From positions 1-57,974 of the forward strand of contig JAOOLH010000001.1 of NCBI GenBank assembly GCA_028408675.1: DNA of 57,974 nucleotides, written 5' to 3'. Positions 18,559-26,431 of the stretch are shown piece after piece. Below the pieces are notes generated by a model that was given only the letters and a program-made list of their open reading frames with translations, was not told where the DNA came from and ran no database searches. The stretch is from Prochlorococcus sp. AH-716-K03 (GTDB taxonomy: Bacteria > Cyanobacteriota > Cyanobacteriia > PCC-6307 > Cyanobiaceae). Within the stretch, counting starts at the first letter, position 1. Each line of letters starts with the position of its first letter. Position numbers and translations under genes: made by a program.

Positions 18559-19941
18559 ATGGTTTCAGTTCCTTTTCCGAATAATGGGTCTAATAAAAAT
18601 TTTAAAAAAGACTTCAATAATGAAAACGCAGGTTTAGTACCTCCCCAAAATATTCAAGCAGAAGAAGCTGTTTTGGGAGGAATCTTACTTGATCCTGATG
18701 CGATAGGAAGAATTGCAGACTTGATTAAGCCAGAAGCCTTTTATATAAATGCTCATCAAGAGATTTATAAAACAGCCTTAATGTTACATACACAAGGCAA
18801 ACCTACAGACCTTACTTCAATGAGTGCGTGGCTTGCTGATAATGGATCACTTGAAAAAATTGGAGGCAATATTAAATTAGTAGAACTAGTAGAAAATGTT
18901 TCTTCCACAGCCTCAATAGAGCAAGTTGCTAATTTAATTAGTGATAAATTTATAAGGAGACAACTAATCAGGTCTGGGAATGAAGTGGTTCAACTTGGAT
19001 TTGATCAAACACAAGAAACTAATGAAGTATTAGATAAGGCAGAGCAGAAAATTTTTGAAATTAGTCAAGAAAAACCCACAAAAGGTCTTACCCAAGCAGC
19101 AGAAATACTAACAAGTACTTTTAATGAAATAGAATCTAGATCATTAGGAAAATCTGTAGCTGGTATTCCGGTAAATTTTTATGACCTTGATGCAATGACT
19201 CAAGGATTTCAAAGAAGTGATTTAATAATTGTGGCAGGAAGACCCTCAATGGGGAAAACCTCAATGGTCTTAAACCTAGCAAAAAATGTAGCTCAATCTC
19301 AGGATCTTCCTGTTTGTGTATTTAGCCTTGAGATGAGCAAAGAACAACTTACCTATAGATTGCTTTCTATGGAAGTAGGTATCGAAAGCGGAAGATTAAG
19401 AACCGGAAGACTGCAACAAGAAGAATGGCCTTTACTTGGAGAAGGAATTAATTCATTAGGTCAACTTCCAATTTTTATTGATGACAAACCTAACTTAAGT
19501 GTTTTAGAAATGAGATCCCTATGCAGAAGATTAATAGCTGAGCAGAAAAAAGAACTTGGTTTAATAGTTATTGACTACTTACAACTGATGGAGGGTACAA
19601 CACCTGATAACAGAGTCCAAGAACTATCAAGAATTACAAGAGGTCTAAAAAGTATGGCAAGAGAGTTAAAAGTACCTGTAGTGGCTTTATCTCAATTAAG
19701 TAGAGGAGTTGAATCAAGAACAAATAAAAGGCCTATGTTAAGTGACCTTAGAGAATCTGGATCTATAGAACAAGATGCAGACTTAGTATTAATGATTTAT
19801 AGAGATGAGTATTACAATCCGGAAACTGAAGATAGAGGAATAACTGAAATTATTGTCACGAAACACAGAAATGGTCCTGTTGGAACTGTTAAATTATTAT
19901 TTGAACCACAATTTACTAGATTTAGAAACTTAGCTAATTAA
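18559..19941 (+). CDS. dnaB: Replicative DNA helicase
   Basis: Hexameric helicase that unwinds DNA at the fork and recruits primase. The 460-residue product has the N-terminal domain beginning [21 protein letters not shown], given as [12 protein letters not shown] near 34-45, and the RecA-like C-terminal domain with Walker [10 protein letters not shown] (227-235), VCVFSLEMS near 255, Walker [11 protein letters not shown] near 335, and [11 protein letters not shown] near 375. No intein interrupts it, unlike the dnaB of some cyanobacteria. It follows rplI and precedes mnmG by 11 bases. Confidence 0.98.
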   Translation: MVSVPFPNNGSNKNFKKDFNNENAGLVPPQNIQAEEAVLGGILLDPDAIGRIADLIKPEAFYINAHQEIYKTALMLHTQGKPTDLTSMSAWLADNGSLEKIGGNIKLVELVENVSSTASIEQVANLISDKFIRRQLIRSGNEVVQLGFDQTQETNEVLDKAEQKIFEISQEKPTKGLTQAAEILTSTFNEIESRSLGKSVAGIPVNFYDLDAMTQGFQRSDLIIVAGRPSMGKTSMVLNLAKNVAQSQDLPVCVFSLEMSKEQLTYRLLSMEVGIESGRLRTGRLQQEEWPLLGEGINSLGQLPIFIDDKPNLSVLEMRSLCRRLIAEQKKELGLIVIDYLQLMEGTTPDNRVQELSRITRGLKSMARELKVPVVALSQLSRGVESRTNKRPMLSDLRESGSIEQDADLVLMIYRDEYYNPETEDRGITEIIVTKHRNGPVGTVKLLFEPQFTRFRNLAN

Positions 19942-19952
19942 TCATCACGATA

Positions 19953-21887
19953 ATGAAAGATCCACAATCCCCCAATGAGTCTTTTGACATTATTGTTATT
20001 GGAGGAGGACATGCAGGTTGTGAAGCTGCAATTACGACAGCAAAATTGGGATTTTCTACCGCTTTATTTACAATAAATTTAGATAGGATCGCTTGGCAAC
20101 CATGTAATCCTGCTGTCGGTGGGCCAGCTAAAAGTCAATTAGTCCATGAAATTGATGCTTTAGGAGGAATTATTGGACAATTAGCTGATGAAACAGCTAT
20201 ACAAAAAAGAATTTTAAATGCGAGCAGAGGACCAGCCGTTTGGGCCTTAAGGGCTCAAACAGACAAAAGAGAATATTCAAAGCGAATGATAGGAATGCTT
20301 CAAAACACAGATAATCTTTCGTTAAAGGAGGCCATGATTACTGAATTAGTGATAAAAGAGGTAGAAACTTTTACCAAAAACTCAAAGAAAACGAGAAAGC
20401 AAATTAAAGGTGTGAAAACTTTTTTTGGAACCTACTATTCTGCAAAATCAATAATAATAACTGCAGGAACTTTTTTAGAAGGAAGAATCTGGATAGGTAA
20501 TAAATCAATGTCTGCAGGGAGATCTGGAGAGCAAGCGGCTCAAGGTTTAACTCAAAGCTTACATAGTATTGGAATAAAAACTGAGAGATTAAAAACTGGA
20601 ACTCCTGCAAGAGTGGATAAAAAAAGTATTTTTTTTGATGAATTAGATGTTCAACCAAGCACTGCTGCAGATAAATATTTTTCGTTTGATCCAAAAGTCA
20701 AAAACGACATGCCACAAGTAAGTTGTCACATAACAAGAACAACTTCAAAAACTCATGAATTAATTCGCAATAATTTACATTTAACACCAATATATGGTGG
20801 ATTTATAGATAGTAAAGGACCTAGGTATTGCCCTTCAATCGAAGACAAAATTGTCAAATTTGCAGATAAAAATTCACATCAAATTTTCTTAGAACCTGAA
20901 GGGATAAATACACCAGAAATATATGTTCAAGGATTCTCTACTGGATTACCTGAAAATATTCAATTAGAACTTTTAAGAACATTACCAGGATTAAATAAAT
21001 GTAAAATGCTTAGGCCTGCTTATGCTGTTGAATATGAATACATACCTGCGACTCAACTTAAGTCATCCTTAGAAACAATTGAGATAGAAAATTTATTTAG
21101 TGCTGGACAAATTAATGGGACAACTGGCTATGAAGAAGCTGCTGCGCAAGGATTAGTTTCAGGGATAAATGCAACTAGAAAACTTAATAGGAAAGATCCA
21201 ATAATCTTTTCAAGAGAGAGCAGCTATATAGGGACTATGATTAATGACTTAATAACAAGAGATCTTAAAGAGCCATATAGAGTTCTTACAAGTAGAAGTG
21301 AATATAGACTTACCTTACGAGGAGATAATGCAGACAGAAGATTAACTCCTTTAGGTTTTGAAATTGGCTTAATCGATGAAAGGAGATGGTCAGCTCATAA
21401 GGAAAAGATGAAATTACTTAAAGAAGAACATTCAAGATTAGAAAATACACGTTTAAGATGTACTGATGAAATCGCAAAAAAAATCGAGTTGGATAGTGGA
21501 TCAACAATTAAAGGATCGACTACATTAAAAGAACTTTTAAAAAGACCAAATCTTCACTATTCCGATTTTAAAAAATATGATTTGGCAGACAAAAATCTAC
21601 CCATAGCAGTAACTGAAGGAGTTGAAATAGATATTAAATATGAAGGCTACCTTAAACGGCAAAAAAATAATATTGATCAAATAAATCGTCAAAGTCTCAA
21701 ATCACTACCAACGGAAATTAATTATGAGCAAATAGATACTTTATCTTTAGAGGCACGCGAAAATTTAAATAAAATAAAACCTACTAATTTTGGTGATGCA
21801 TCCAAAATACCCGGTGTCAGTAAAGCTGATTTAACAGCATTACTAGTTTGGCTCAAAATAAAGGAACTCAAAAAACAAATAGTTTGA
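19953..21887 (+). CDS. mnmG: tRNA uridine 5-carboxymethylaminomethyl modification enzyme
   Basis: FAD enzyme that with MnmE modifies the wobble uridine (position 34) of several tRNAs. The 644-residue product has the FAD-binding [10 protein letters not shown] (16-25), [21 protein letters not shown] abbreviated as [13 protein letters not shown] near 52-64, [11 protein letters not shown] near 172, and YCPSIEDKI near 290. The C-terminal helical domain for tRNA binding ends in [22 protein letters not shown], seen in part as IPGVSKADL. Also known as gidA. It follows dnaB closely on the same strand. Confidence 0.97.
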   Translation: MKDPQSPNESFDIIVIGGGHAGCEAAITTAKLGFSTALFTINLDRIAWQPCNPAVGGPAKSQLVHEIDALGGIIGQLADETAIQKRILNASRGPAVWALRAQTDKREYSKRMIGMLQNTDNLSLKEAMITELVIKEVETFTKNSKKTRKQIKGVKTFFGTYYSAKSIIITAGTFLEGRIWIGNKSMSAGRSGEQAAQGLTQSLHSIGIKTERLKTGTPARVDKKSIFFDELDVQPSTAADKYFSFDPKVKNDMPQVSCHITRTTSKTHELIRNNLHLTPIYGGFIDSKGPRYCPSIEDKIVKFADKNSHQIFLEPEGINTPEIYVQGFSTGLPENIQLELLRTLPGLNKCKMLRPAYAVEYEYIPATQLKSSLETIEIENLFSAGQINGTTGYEEAAAQGLVSGINATRKLNRKDPIIFSRESSYIGTMINDLITRDLKEPYRVLTSRSEYRLTLRGDNADRRLTPLGFEIGLIDERRWSAHKEKMKLLKEEHSRLENTRLRCTDEIAKKIELDSGSTIKGSTTLKELLKRPNLHYSDFKKYDLADKNLPIAVTEGVEIDIKYEGYLKRQKNNIDQINRQSLKSLPTEINYEQIDTLSLEARENLNKIKPTNFGDASKIPGVSKADLTALLVWLKIKELKKQIV

Positions 21888-21991
21888 TTGAAAAAAAGTT
21901 ATTATCTTAAAAGATATCTGTAAGATCACTGAATAATAAACTCTTCAACTCACCAAAAATTTTATGGGAAGAGAAAGCTAATGCTTTTTTA

Positions 21992-22534
21992 GTGGAAAAT
22001 TCTTTACCTAAAATATCTGGATCATGGAAATTAATGTTACTGGGGGATGGCAGTCCAACAAGACATTTCCAACTTTTAACTAATCAAGAAACAAAAATTA
22101 AATTAATATCAATGCAAATAGATCCTATATTTAATAAAGAGGCTCCAATAGAAATTAATCAATTAAAAGAACCTTTAATTAGAAGGCAAGTTTGGATTAA
22201 AAACCAAAACAAAAATCTTGCCTGGGCTGAAAGTTGGTGGAATTCAGAACAAGTCAGCCAAAACTTAAAAGAAACAAAAGAACCAATCTGGAAAAACTTA
22301 ACTCAAGATAGATCAGAATTATTTAGAGAAGTGGATAATATTTCAATAGTGAATTCAAATTGGTTAGAGGAGGAATTTTGTTTTGAAGGCCCATTTTGGT
22401 CAAGAAATTACAGATTTTTTCGCAATAAAAAACCTCTAACTATTATTCGCGAAGTCTTCAATCCTCTCTTAGAAACTTGGTTAGGTCCATCAGGAATTCA
22501 AAATTTTTCTAATCTATATTCTTCTTCTTCTTGA
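21992..22534 (+). CDS. Chorismate lyase (plastoquinone head-group pathway), start uncertain
   Basis: Probably releases pyruvate from chorismate to give 4-hydroxybenzoate, the head-group precursor of cyanobacterial plastoquinone. In the 180-residue frame I see GDGSPTRHFQLL near 18-29, LIRRQVWI near 63-70, LAWAESWW near 79-86, LFREVDN near 113 and LTIIREVFNPLLETWLGP near the end, which together resemble the UbiC/DUF98 chorismate lyase fold. The listed start is a GTG. The frame stays open back to 21911 with plausible coding residues (LFNSPKILWEEKANAFL) but offers no ATG, GTG or TTG there, only CTG at 21929. The 3' end overlaps the convergent gene by 21 bases. Confidence 0.75.
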   Translation: MENSLPKISGSWKLMLLGDGSPTRHFQLLTNQETKIKLISMQIDPIFNKEAPIEINQLKEPLIRRQVWIKNQNKNLAWAESWWNSEQVSQNLKETKEPIWKNLTQDRSELFREVDNISIVNSNWLEEEFCFEGPFWSRNYRFFRNKKPLTIIREVFNPLLETWLGPSGIQNFSNLYSSSS

Positions 22535-23083
22535 CCTTGGAATACTTCTTCCATTATTTGACCCGCTTTTTGGATTATCTTGATTTATATTGATCTCGTT
22601 AATTTTTTCAGAAGATCTTTGCCATCTATCAACTTTTAAATCTGAATCATCAGGCCATTCATCAAAAGAGTTTGATTTTCTATAAGGCAACTTCTTTTGT
22701 TGGTCCATCTGGAGACTTTTAGGTTGTCTTAAAGATAAGGCCTCTAAAGGACGCTTAGAAAAAGGTTTCTCAGCATCAACAGATATAGATTTTCTTGAAA
22801 AAGATTTAATATCTTGCGCCTCTTGATAATTATTTTGTTGATCATCCCAATTATCTTCTTCTTCTTCAAAAAACATATCCATTTTATCTGATACCCATCT
22901 TCCGACATTTTTAACATTACTACGAGAAATCCCTTGAAAATCAGTATTTCTTTTTTTACCCGGTCTAGAACCTGATACGCCATCAACAAATTGTCTGCCT
23001 GTTTCAAAAATTTTGTCAACTTGTTTATCAAGTGATCTTCTGTCAAAATTATTTCTAAAGTTTCTAAGTCTGCGAGAATCCAT
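22514..23083 (-). CDS. Unknown hydrophilic, Arg-rich protein
   Basis: Product of 189 residues that I cannot assign. It is highly charged and looks largely disordered: basic N-terminus (MDSRRLRNFRNNFDRRSLDK), an acidic patch FFEEEEDNWDDQQ near 71-83, and a C-terminus ending SIPRSRRRRI. A short amphipathic part at about 18-35 (LDKQVDKIFETGRQFVDGVSG) and GRWVSDKMDMFFE near 61-73 may be the only folded elements. The mix of acidic and basic tails suggests a nucleic-acid or partner-binding role, but no domain shows it. It converges on, and overlaps by 21 bases, the chorismate lyase gene. Confidence 0.65.
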   Translation of the reverse strand: MDSRRLRNFRNNFDRRSLDKQVDKIFETGRQFVDGVSGSRPGKKRNTDFQGISRSNVKNVGRWVSDKMDMFFEEEEDNWDDQQNNYQEAQDIKSFSRKSISVDAEKPFSKRPLEALSLRQPKSLQMDQQKKLPYRKSNSFDEWPDDSDLKVDRWQRSSEKINEININQDNPKSGSNNGRSIPRSRRRRI

Positions 23084-23167
23084 AAATTATATTTGTTTTT
23101 AAATATCAAATTACAACAAAATAAGAGGAAATTCTAAATAAAGAAACATAATCACATTTTTAAATTA

Positions 23168-23695
23168 TCAATCAAACAAAATTAAACAGTTTTTATGCCA
23201 GGATCCCTTAAAGAATAAATCACAACATTTTTTACAAGCAATATTTCTAATTCTTTTTCTATACATATATTTCTCCCCGCAATTTAAACATTTACCGGTG
23301 TATTTTAATGCCTTTCTTTCAACAGGATAATTATGTCTAATACTTATCTGAAAATTATTTTCTTCTTTATTAATTTCATTCATTTTCCTCAAAAAATTTG
23401 GCCCATGTATCTCATTAATATTCAAAATCCTATCTACCCATGCATGAATCATTTCATGACATAAGGTGCTGTAAATTTCATTACACGATAATTTACTTAA
23501 AATTGGCTTTGACAAAATTATTTCAGAATCAATGACTCCGTTCAGTTGTTTGCGCTTATAAAAACCTGCAGTTGTTTTTAATCTATTATCGCTCCATCTA
23601 ACCTTTACCAAAGGTTCTTTATTAGTTGTTAAAGATTGATCAAAGAATTGCCTATTAAACTTATGAAATACTGGTAAAAGAGGAATTAGAGACAT
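23168..23695 (-). CDS. SprT-like zinc metalloprotease
   Basis: SprT/Spartan-domain protein; eukaryotic relatives cleave DNA-protein crosslinks, while bacterial SprT is poorly characterised. The 175-residue product has the zinc-binding H80-E81-x-x-H84 in CHEMIHAW and a probable third ligand H97 in IHGPNF, then a C-terminal four-cysteine zinc ribbon (C136, C139, C154, C157). Complete for the family. It is divergent from the membrane-anchored gene at 23781, and a DNA ligase follows that one. Confidence 0.85.
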   Translation of the reverse strand: MSLIPLLPVFHKFNRQFFDQSLTTNKEPLVKVRWSDNRLKTTAGFYKRKQLNGVIDSEIILSKPILSKLSCNEIYSTLCHEMIHAWVDRILNINEIHGPNFLRKMNEINKEENNFQISIRHNYPVERKALKYTGKCLNCGEKYMYRKRIRNIACKKCCDLFFKGSWHKNCLILFD

Positions 23696-23715
23696 TATCG
23701 ATTAAATTTAGTATT

Positions 23716-23741
23716 ATTTTGACAAAAAAAGTCATCAAAAT
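23716..23741. promoter_or_regulatory. Dyad in the divergent gap between the SprT-like gene and the 139-residue gene
   Basis: Seven-base arms ATTTTGA (23716-23722) and TCAAAAT (23735-23741) flank 12 bases, with an inner TGAC/GTCA pair in the same place. The gap separates divergent starts at 23695 and 23781, so a shared operator is possible. No protein is implied by the motif. Chance is plausible at this base composition. Confidence 0.3.
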
Positions 23742-23780
23742 CGATTTATTTTCTTAAAATCAAAGAAAAACTAATTAAAA

Positions 23781-24200
23781 ATGGATGCATTACTAGTAAA
23801 AGATATTGGTACTAAAGCTTTATTGGTTGGAGGAGCAGTGCTTGTTTCTTTTTGGACCTTCAATGCTGTTAAGCTTGTTATAAGTGCTAGAGGAATTAAT
23901 CCATTAGTACGGAAATTTTTTGATCAAGTCGCAGCTGGTAGAATTGACGCTGCGTATGGACTAACTACTAAAACTTACAAAACGCATGTAAAACGTCAAG
24001 ACTTTCTAAAATTTTTAGCTGGCTTAAATTTAAATAAGTATAGAAATCTAAAGTCAGGAAGACCAAGAGTTCAAGAAGATCAAATAATAATTACTTTAAA
24101 TTTAAAATCTGAGGATAAGAAGGATGAACTTCCGTTAGATTTTACTTTTTCAAAAAGTGATAAAGATTGGAAGATAGACAGAATAGCTAAAGTAAATTAA
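23781..24200 (+). CDS. Membrane-anchored small protein, possible NTF2/cystatin-like fold
   Basis: Product of 139 residues. An N-terminal hydrophobic segment (about 10-33) precedes a soluble domain with VRKFFDQVAAGRIDAAYGLTT near 43-63, FLKFLAGLNLNKYRN near 75-89 and an alternating beta pattern QIIITLNLKSED and LPLDFTFSKSDKDWKIDRI at the end. That order resembles DUF4864/DUF4878-type domains of the NTF2-like superfamily, which often serve as periplasmic or lumenal partner domains. Function unknown. The 17-base gap to the ligase gene suggests one message. Confidence 0.7.
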   Translation: MDALLVKDIGTKALLVGGAVLVSFWTFNAVKLVISARGINPLVRKFFDQVAAGRIDAAYGLTTKTYKTHVKRQDFLKFLAGLNLNKYRNLKSGRPRVQEDQIIITLNLKSEDKKDELPLDFTFSKSDKDWKIDRIAKVN

Positions 24201-24217
24201 TAAAGGTTCAAAAACTT

Positions 24218-25549
24218 GTGAAAAATGAAAAACTTCGGCAAGAAGAAATAATAAAAAAATTAGAATTACACCCAAGCAGATTAGATAAAGAAAAAATCAT
24301 ATTTGAAGCAATGAGAAAAGGTCTGAATGATTTTTTTGAGGGAGTAAGTATGGCATTAGATCCTTTAGTAACTTTTGGTGTCAAGCAAGTACCTGAAAAA
24401 AAAGAAGAAACATCAAGTCAAGGATGTAAATGGAGTATTTTTAAGGTATTAACAAATCAATTAATCAAAAGAGAACTTACTGGGCATGCCGCTAGAGATG
24501 CGATCAATTTAGTTATGAATTCTGCAACTAAAGAACAATGGAACGGATTTTATAGACGCGTATTAATTAAAGATCTTCGTTGTGGGGTTTCTGAAAAAAC
24601 AATAAATAAAGTTGCAAAAAAATTTCCAAAGTATAAGATCCCAATTTTCTCATGTCCCCTTGCACATGACAGCGCAAACCATGAAAAGAAAATGGTAGGC
24701 AAGAAACAAATTGAGATTAAATTAGACGGAGTCAGAGTATTAACAATTATTAGAAAAAATAAAGTAGAAATGTTTTCTCGGAACGGCAAACAATTTAATA
24801 ACTTTGGTCATATCATTACAGAAATAGAAAAAGTATTAGAGAAACATCCTGCTCCCTACGATTTAGTCTTAGACGGTGAAGTAATGAGTGCTAATTTTCA
24901 AGACCTAATGAAGCAAGTACATAGAAAAGATGGCAAACAATCCAAAGATGCAGTTTTACACTTATTTGATATATGTCCAATTAAAGATTTCAAGAAGGGT
25001 TTATGGGAGAAAGATCAAACTACTAGAAGTTTGTTGGTAAAAGATTGGGTAGCAAAAAATGCAACTCTTTTAAAACATGTCCAAACACTTGACTGGGAAA
25101 ATGTGGATTTAGATACGCCTGAAGGACAAAGTAGATTTGTAGAACTTAATAAATCAGCCGTAGAGGGAGGATATGAAGGCGTGATGATTAAAAATCCTCA
25201 TGGTTGGTATGAATGCAAAAGAACACATAATTGGTTAAAAGCAAAACCATTCATAGAAGTTACCTTAAGAGTAGTAGCAATAGAAGAAGGGACAGGCCGA
25301 AACGAGGGCAGACTTGGAGCAATCATGGTTGAAGGTAAAGATGATCAATATAATTATCGTCTTAATTGCGGGAGTGGATTTAGTGATTCTCAACGTGAAG
25401 AATATTGGCTTGGAAGAGATAAACTAATTGGCCAATTGGTAGAAATCAGGGCTGATGCAAGAACTCAATCTCAAGATGCTGAAACATTCAGTCTTAGGTT
25501 CCCAAGATTCAAGTGCTTTAGAGGTTTCGGGCCAGGTGAAAAAATATAA
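24218..25549 (+). CDS. ATP-dependent DNA ligase
   Basis: Seals nicks in duplex DNA through an enzyme-AMP intermediate. The 443-residue product has a DNA-binding-like N-terminal part (about 1-150), the nucleotidyltransferase motif K168-L-D-G with the adenylated lysine K168, SRNGK (187-191), LDGEVM (218-223), EGVMIKNP near 325, WLKAKPF near 345, and an OB-fold C-terminus ending in SLRFPRFKCFRG. The start is GTG at 24218 with AAGG about 12 bases before. Bacterial replication normally uses the NAD-dependent LigA, which is not in this window; this viral/eukaryotic-type enzyme would be an accessory or repair ligase. No Ku or polymerase-primase partner is adjacent. Confidence 0.92.
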   Translation: MKNEKLRQEEIIKKLELHPSRLDKEKIIFEAMRKGLNDFFEGVSMALDPLVTFGVKQVPEKKEETSSQGCKWSIFKVLTNQLIKRELTGHAARDAINLVMNSATKEQWNGFYRRVLIKDLRCGVSEKTINKVAKKFPKYKIPIFSCPLAHDSANHEKKMVGKKQIEIKLDGVRVLTIIRKNKVEMFSRNGKQFNNFGHIITEIEKVLEKHPAPYDLVLDGEVMSANFQDLMKQVHRKDGKQSKDAVLHLFDICPIKDFKKGLWEKDQTTRSLLVKDWVAKNATLLKHVQTLDWENVDLDTPEGQSRFVELNKSAVEGGYEGVMIKNPHGWYECKRTHNWLKAKPFIEVTLRVVAIEEGTGRNEGRLGAIMVEGKDDQYNYRLNCGSGFSDSQREEYWLGRDKLIGQLVEIRADARTQSQDAETFSLRFPRFKCFRGFGPGEKI

Positions 25550-25676
25550 TTTTAAGGGAATTAGTTTCATAGAAGTCAATATTTAAGCTATCAGTAAATT
25601 ATGACAAACTAAAAAAGTAGATAATGAAATACACTATTAATGATTAATAAATTACTACCTAAAGATATTGATTTTT

Positions 25677-25829
25677 ATGGATAACAAAAATCTTTTCAAA
25701 TATATTAAAACCCCTTGCGGTCAAGCAAAATTTATAGAATTACAATCTAATAAAAGTTTGCTTGGAAAATTAAGACTTTTTTGGTTTGTAATTATTGCTT
25801 CTATAAGAGATTGGAATATTAGAGATTAA
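25677..25829 (+). CDS. Possible 50-residue protein
   Basis: ATG-started frame of 50 codons plus TAA. The product begins MDNKNLFKYIKTPCGQAKFI and ends LRLFWFVIIASIRDWNIRD, with a hydrophobic patch at about 34-43. No Shine-Dalgarno is visible, as for most genes here. It fills a 269-base gap that otherwise holds only AT-rich sequence (25550-25676) and overlaps the end of the convergent TVP38 gene by 11 bases. The composition (Trp, Pro, Cys, Gly) is less biased than random AT-rich frames, which favours a real gene, but I cannot assign it. Confidence 0.45.
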   Translation: MDNKNLFKYIKTPCGQAKFIELQSNKSLLGKLRLFWFVIIASIRDWNIRD

Positions 25830-26430
25830 TGTCTTCTGACTCATTAATATATTCTTTAGCGTACTTTGCTGACAAATAAACAACCATCAAAGTAGAAACC
25901 ACACTTATAATTGTTATAAATAAATTATTTGTTGGCTGTAAATTTTTTAAATCCTGCAAACTTTTTGCCAAGCTCCCTATAGAACAATAAAGAAATGTTC
26001 CAGGAATGATTCCTAAAAGACCAAGAGCAAAGTTTCCAAATTTAATATTATTTAATCCATAAAAATAATTAAGAATACTAAAAGGAAAGAGAGGAGAAAG
26101 TCTTGCTAAAAGTATTAATTTGAGACCACCTCTCTGCACTACTTGTTCCATAAGACTTAATCTGGGGAAACGATTCATAACTTTTTTAAGTTTTATTGAT
26201 AAAAAACTTTTTGAAATAAAAAATGCTACTGAAGCTCCAATAACTGCCGCAAAAAAAACTATTATTGAACCAAGATAAGAACCATATAAAAAACCAGATA
26301 ATAAAGATAACCAAGAGGCAGGAAGAATTAATAAAACAATTAAAATATATAAAAGGATGAAAGCAAGAATCCCAATGTTTGTATTAAAAAAATAAGCTAA
26401 TTCATAAATATTTTCAAAAAAAGGATTCAT
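25819..26430 (-). CDS. TVP38/TMEM64 (SNARE-associated) family membrane protein
   Basis: Integral membrane protein of the VTT/DedA-related superfamily, whose members include lipid scramblase-like proteins. The 203-residue product has about five hydrophobic segments: 14-40, 45-70, 98-115, 125-150 and 168-190. The family-type stretches are SGFLYGSYLGS near 46-56, LLARLSPLFPFSILNYFYG near 106-124 and GIIPGTFLYCSIGS near 139-152. Substrate unknown. It ends 10 bases inside the small convergent ORF and starts one base after the valS stop, so it is probably in the valS message. Confidence 0.85.
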   Translation of the reverse strand: MNPFFENIYELAYFFNTNIGILAFILLYILIVLLILPASWLSLLSGFLYGSYLGSIIVFFAAVIGASVAFFISKSFLSIKLKKVMNRFPRLSLMEQVVQRGGLKLILLARLSPLFPFSILNYFYGLNNIKFGNFALGLLGIIPGTFLYCSIGSLAKSLQDLKNLQPTNNLFITIISVVSTLMVVYLSAKYAKEYINESEDINL

Positions 26431-26431
26431 A

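Noticed and set aside
22744-23109. 121-codon minus-strand frame overlapping the Arg-rich protein
   Set aside because: Shadow frame in another phase; composition is Ile/Lys/Leu-biased and its neighbours favour the 22514-23083 frame.
24218-25549. Ligase as a recent phage acquisition
   Set aside because: Base composition and codon use look like its neighbours and no phage genes or integrase are nearby, so transfer cannot be argued from this window.
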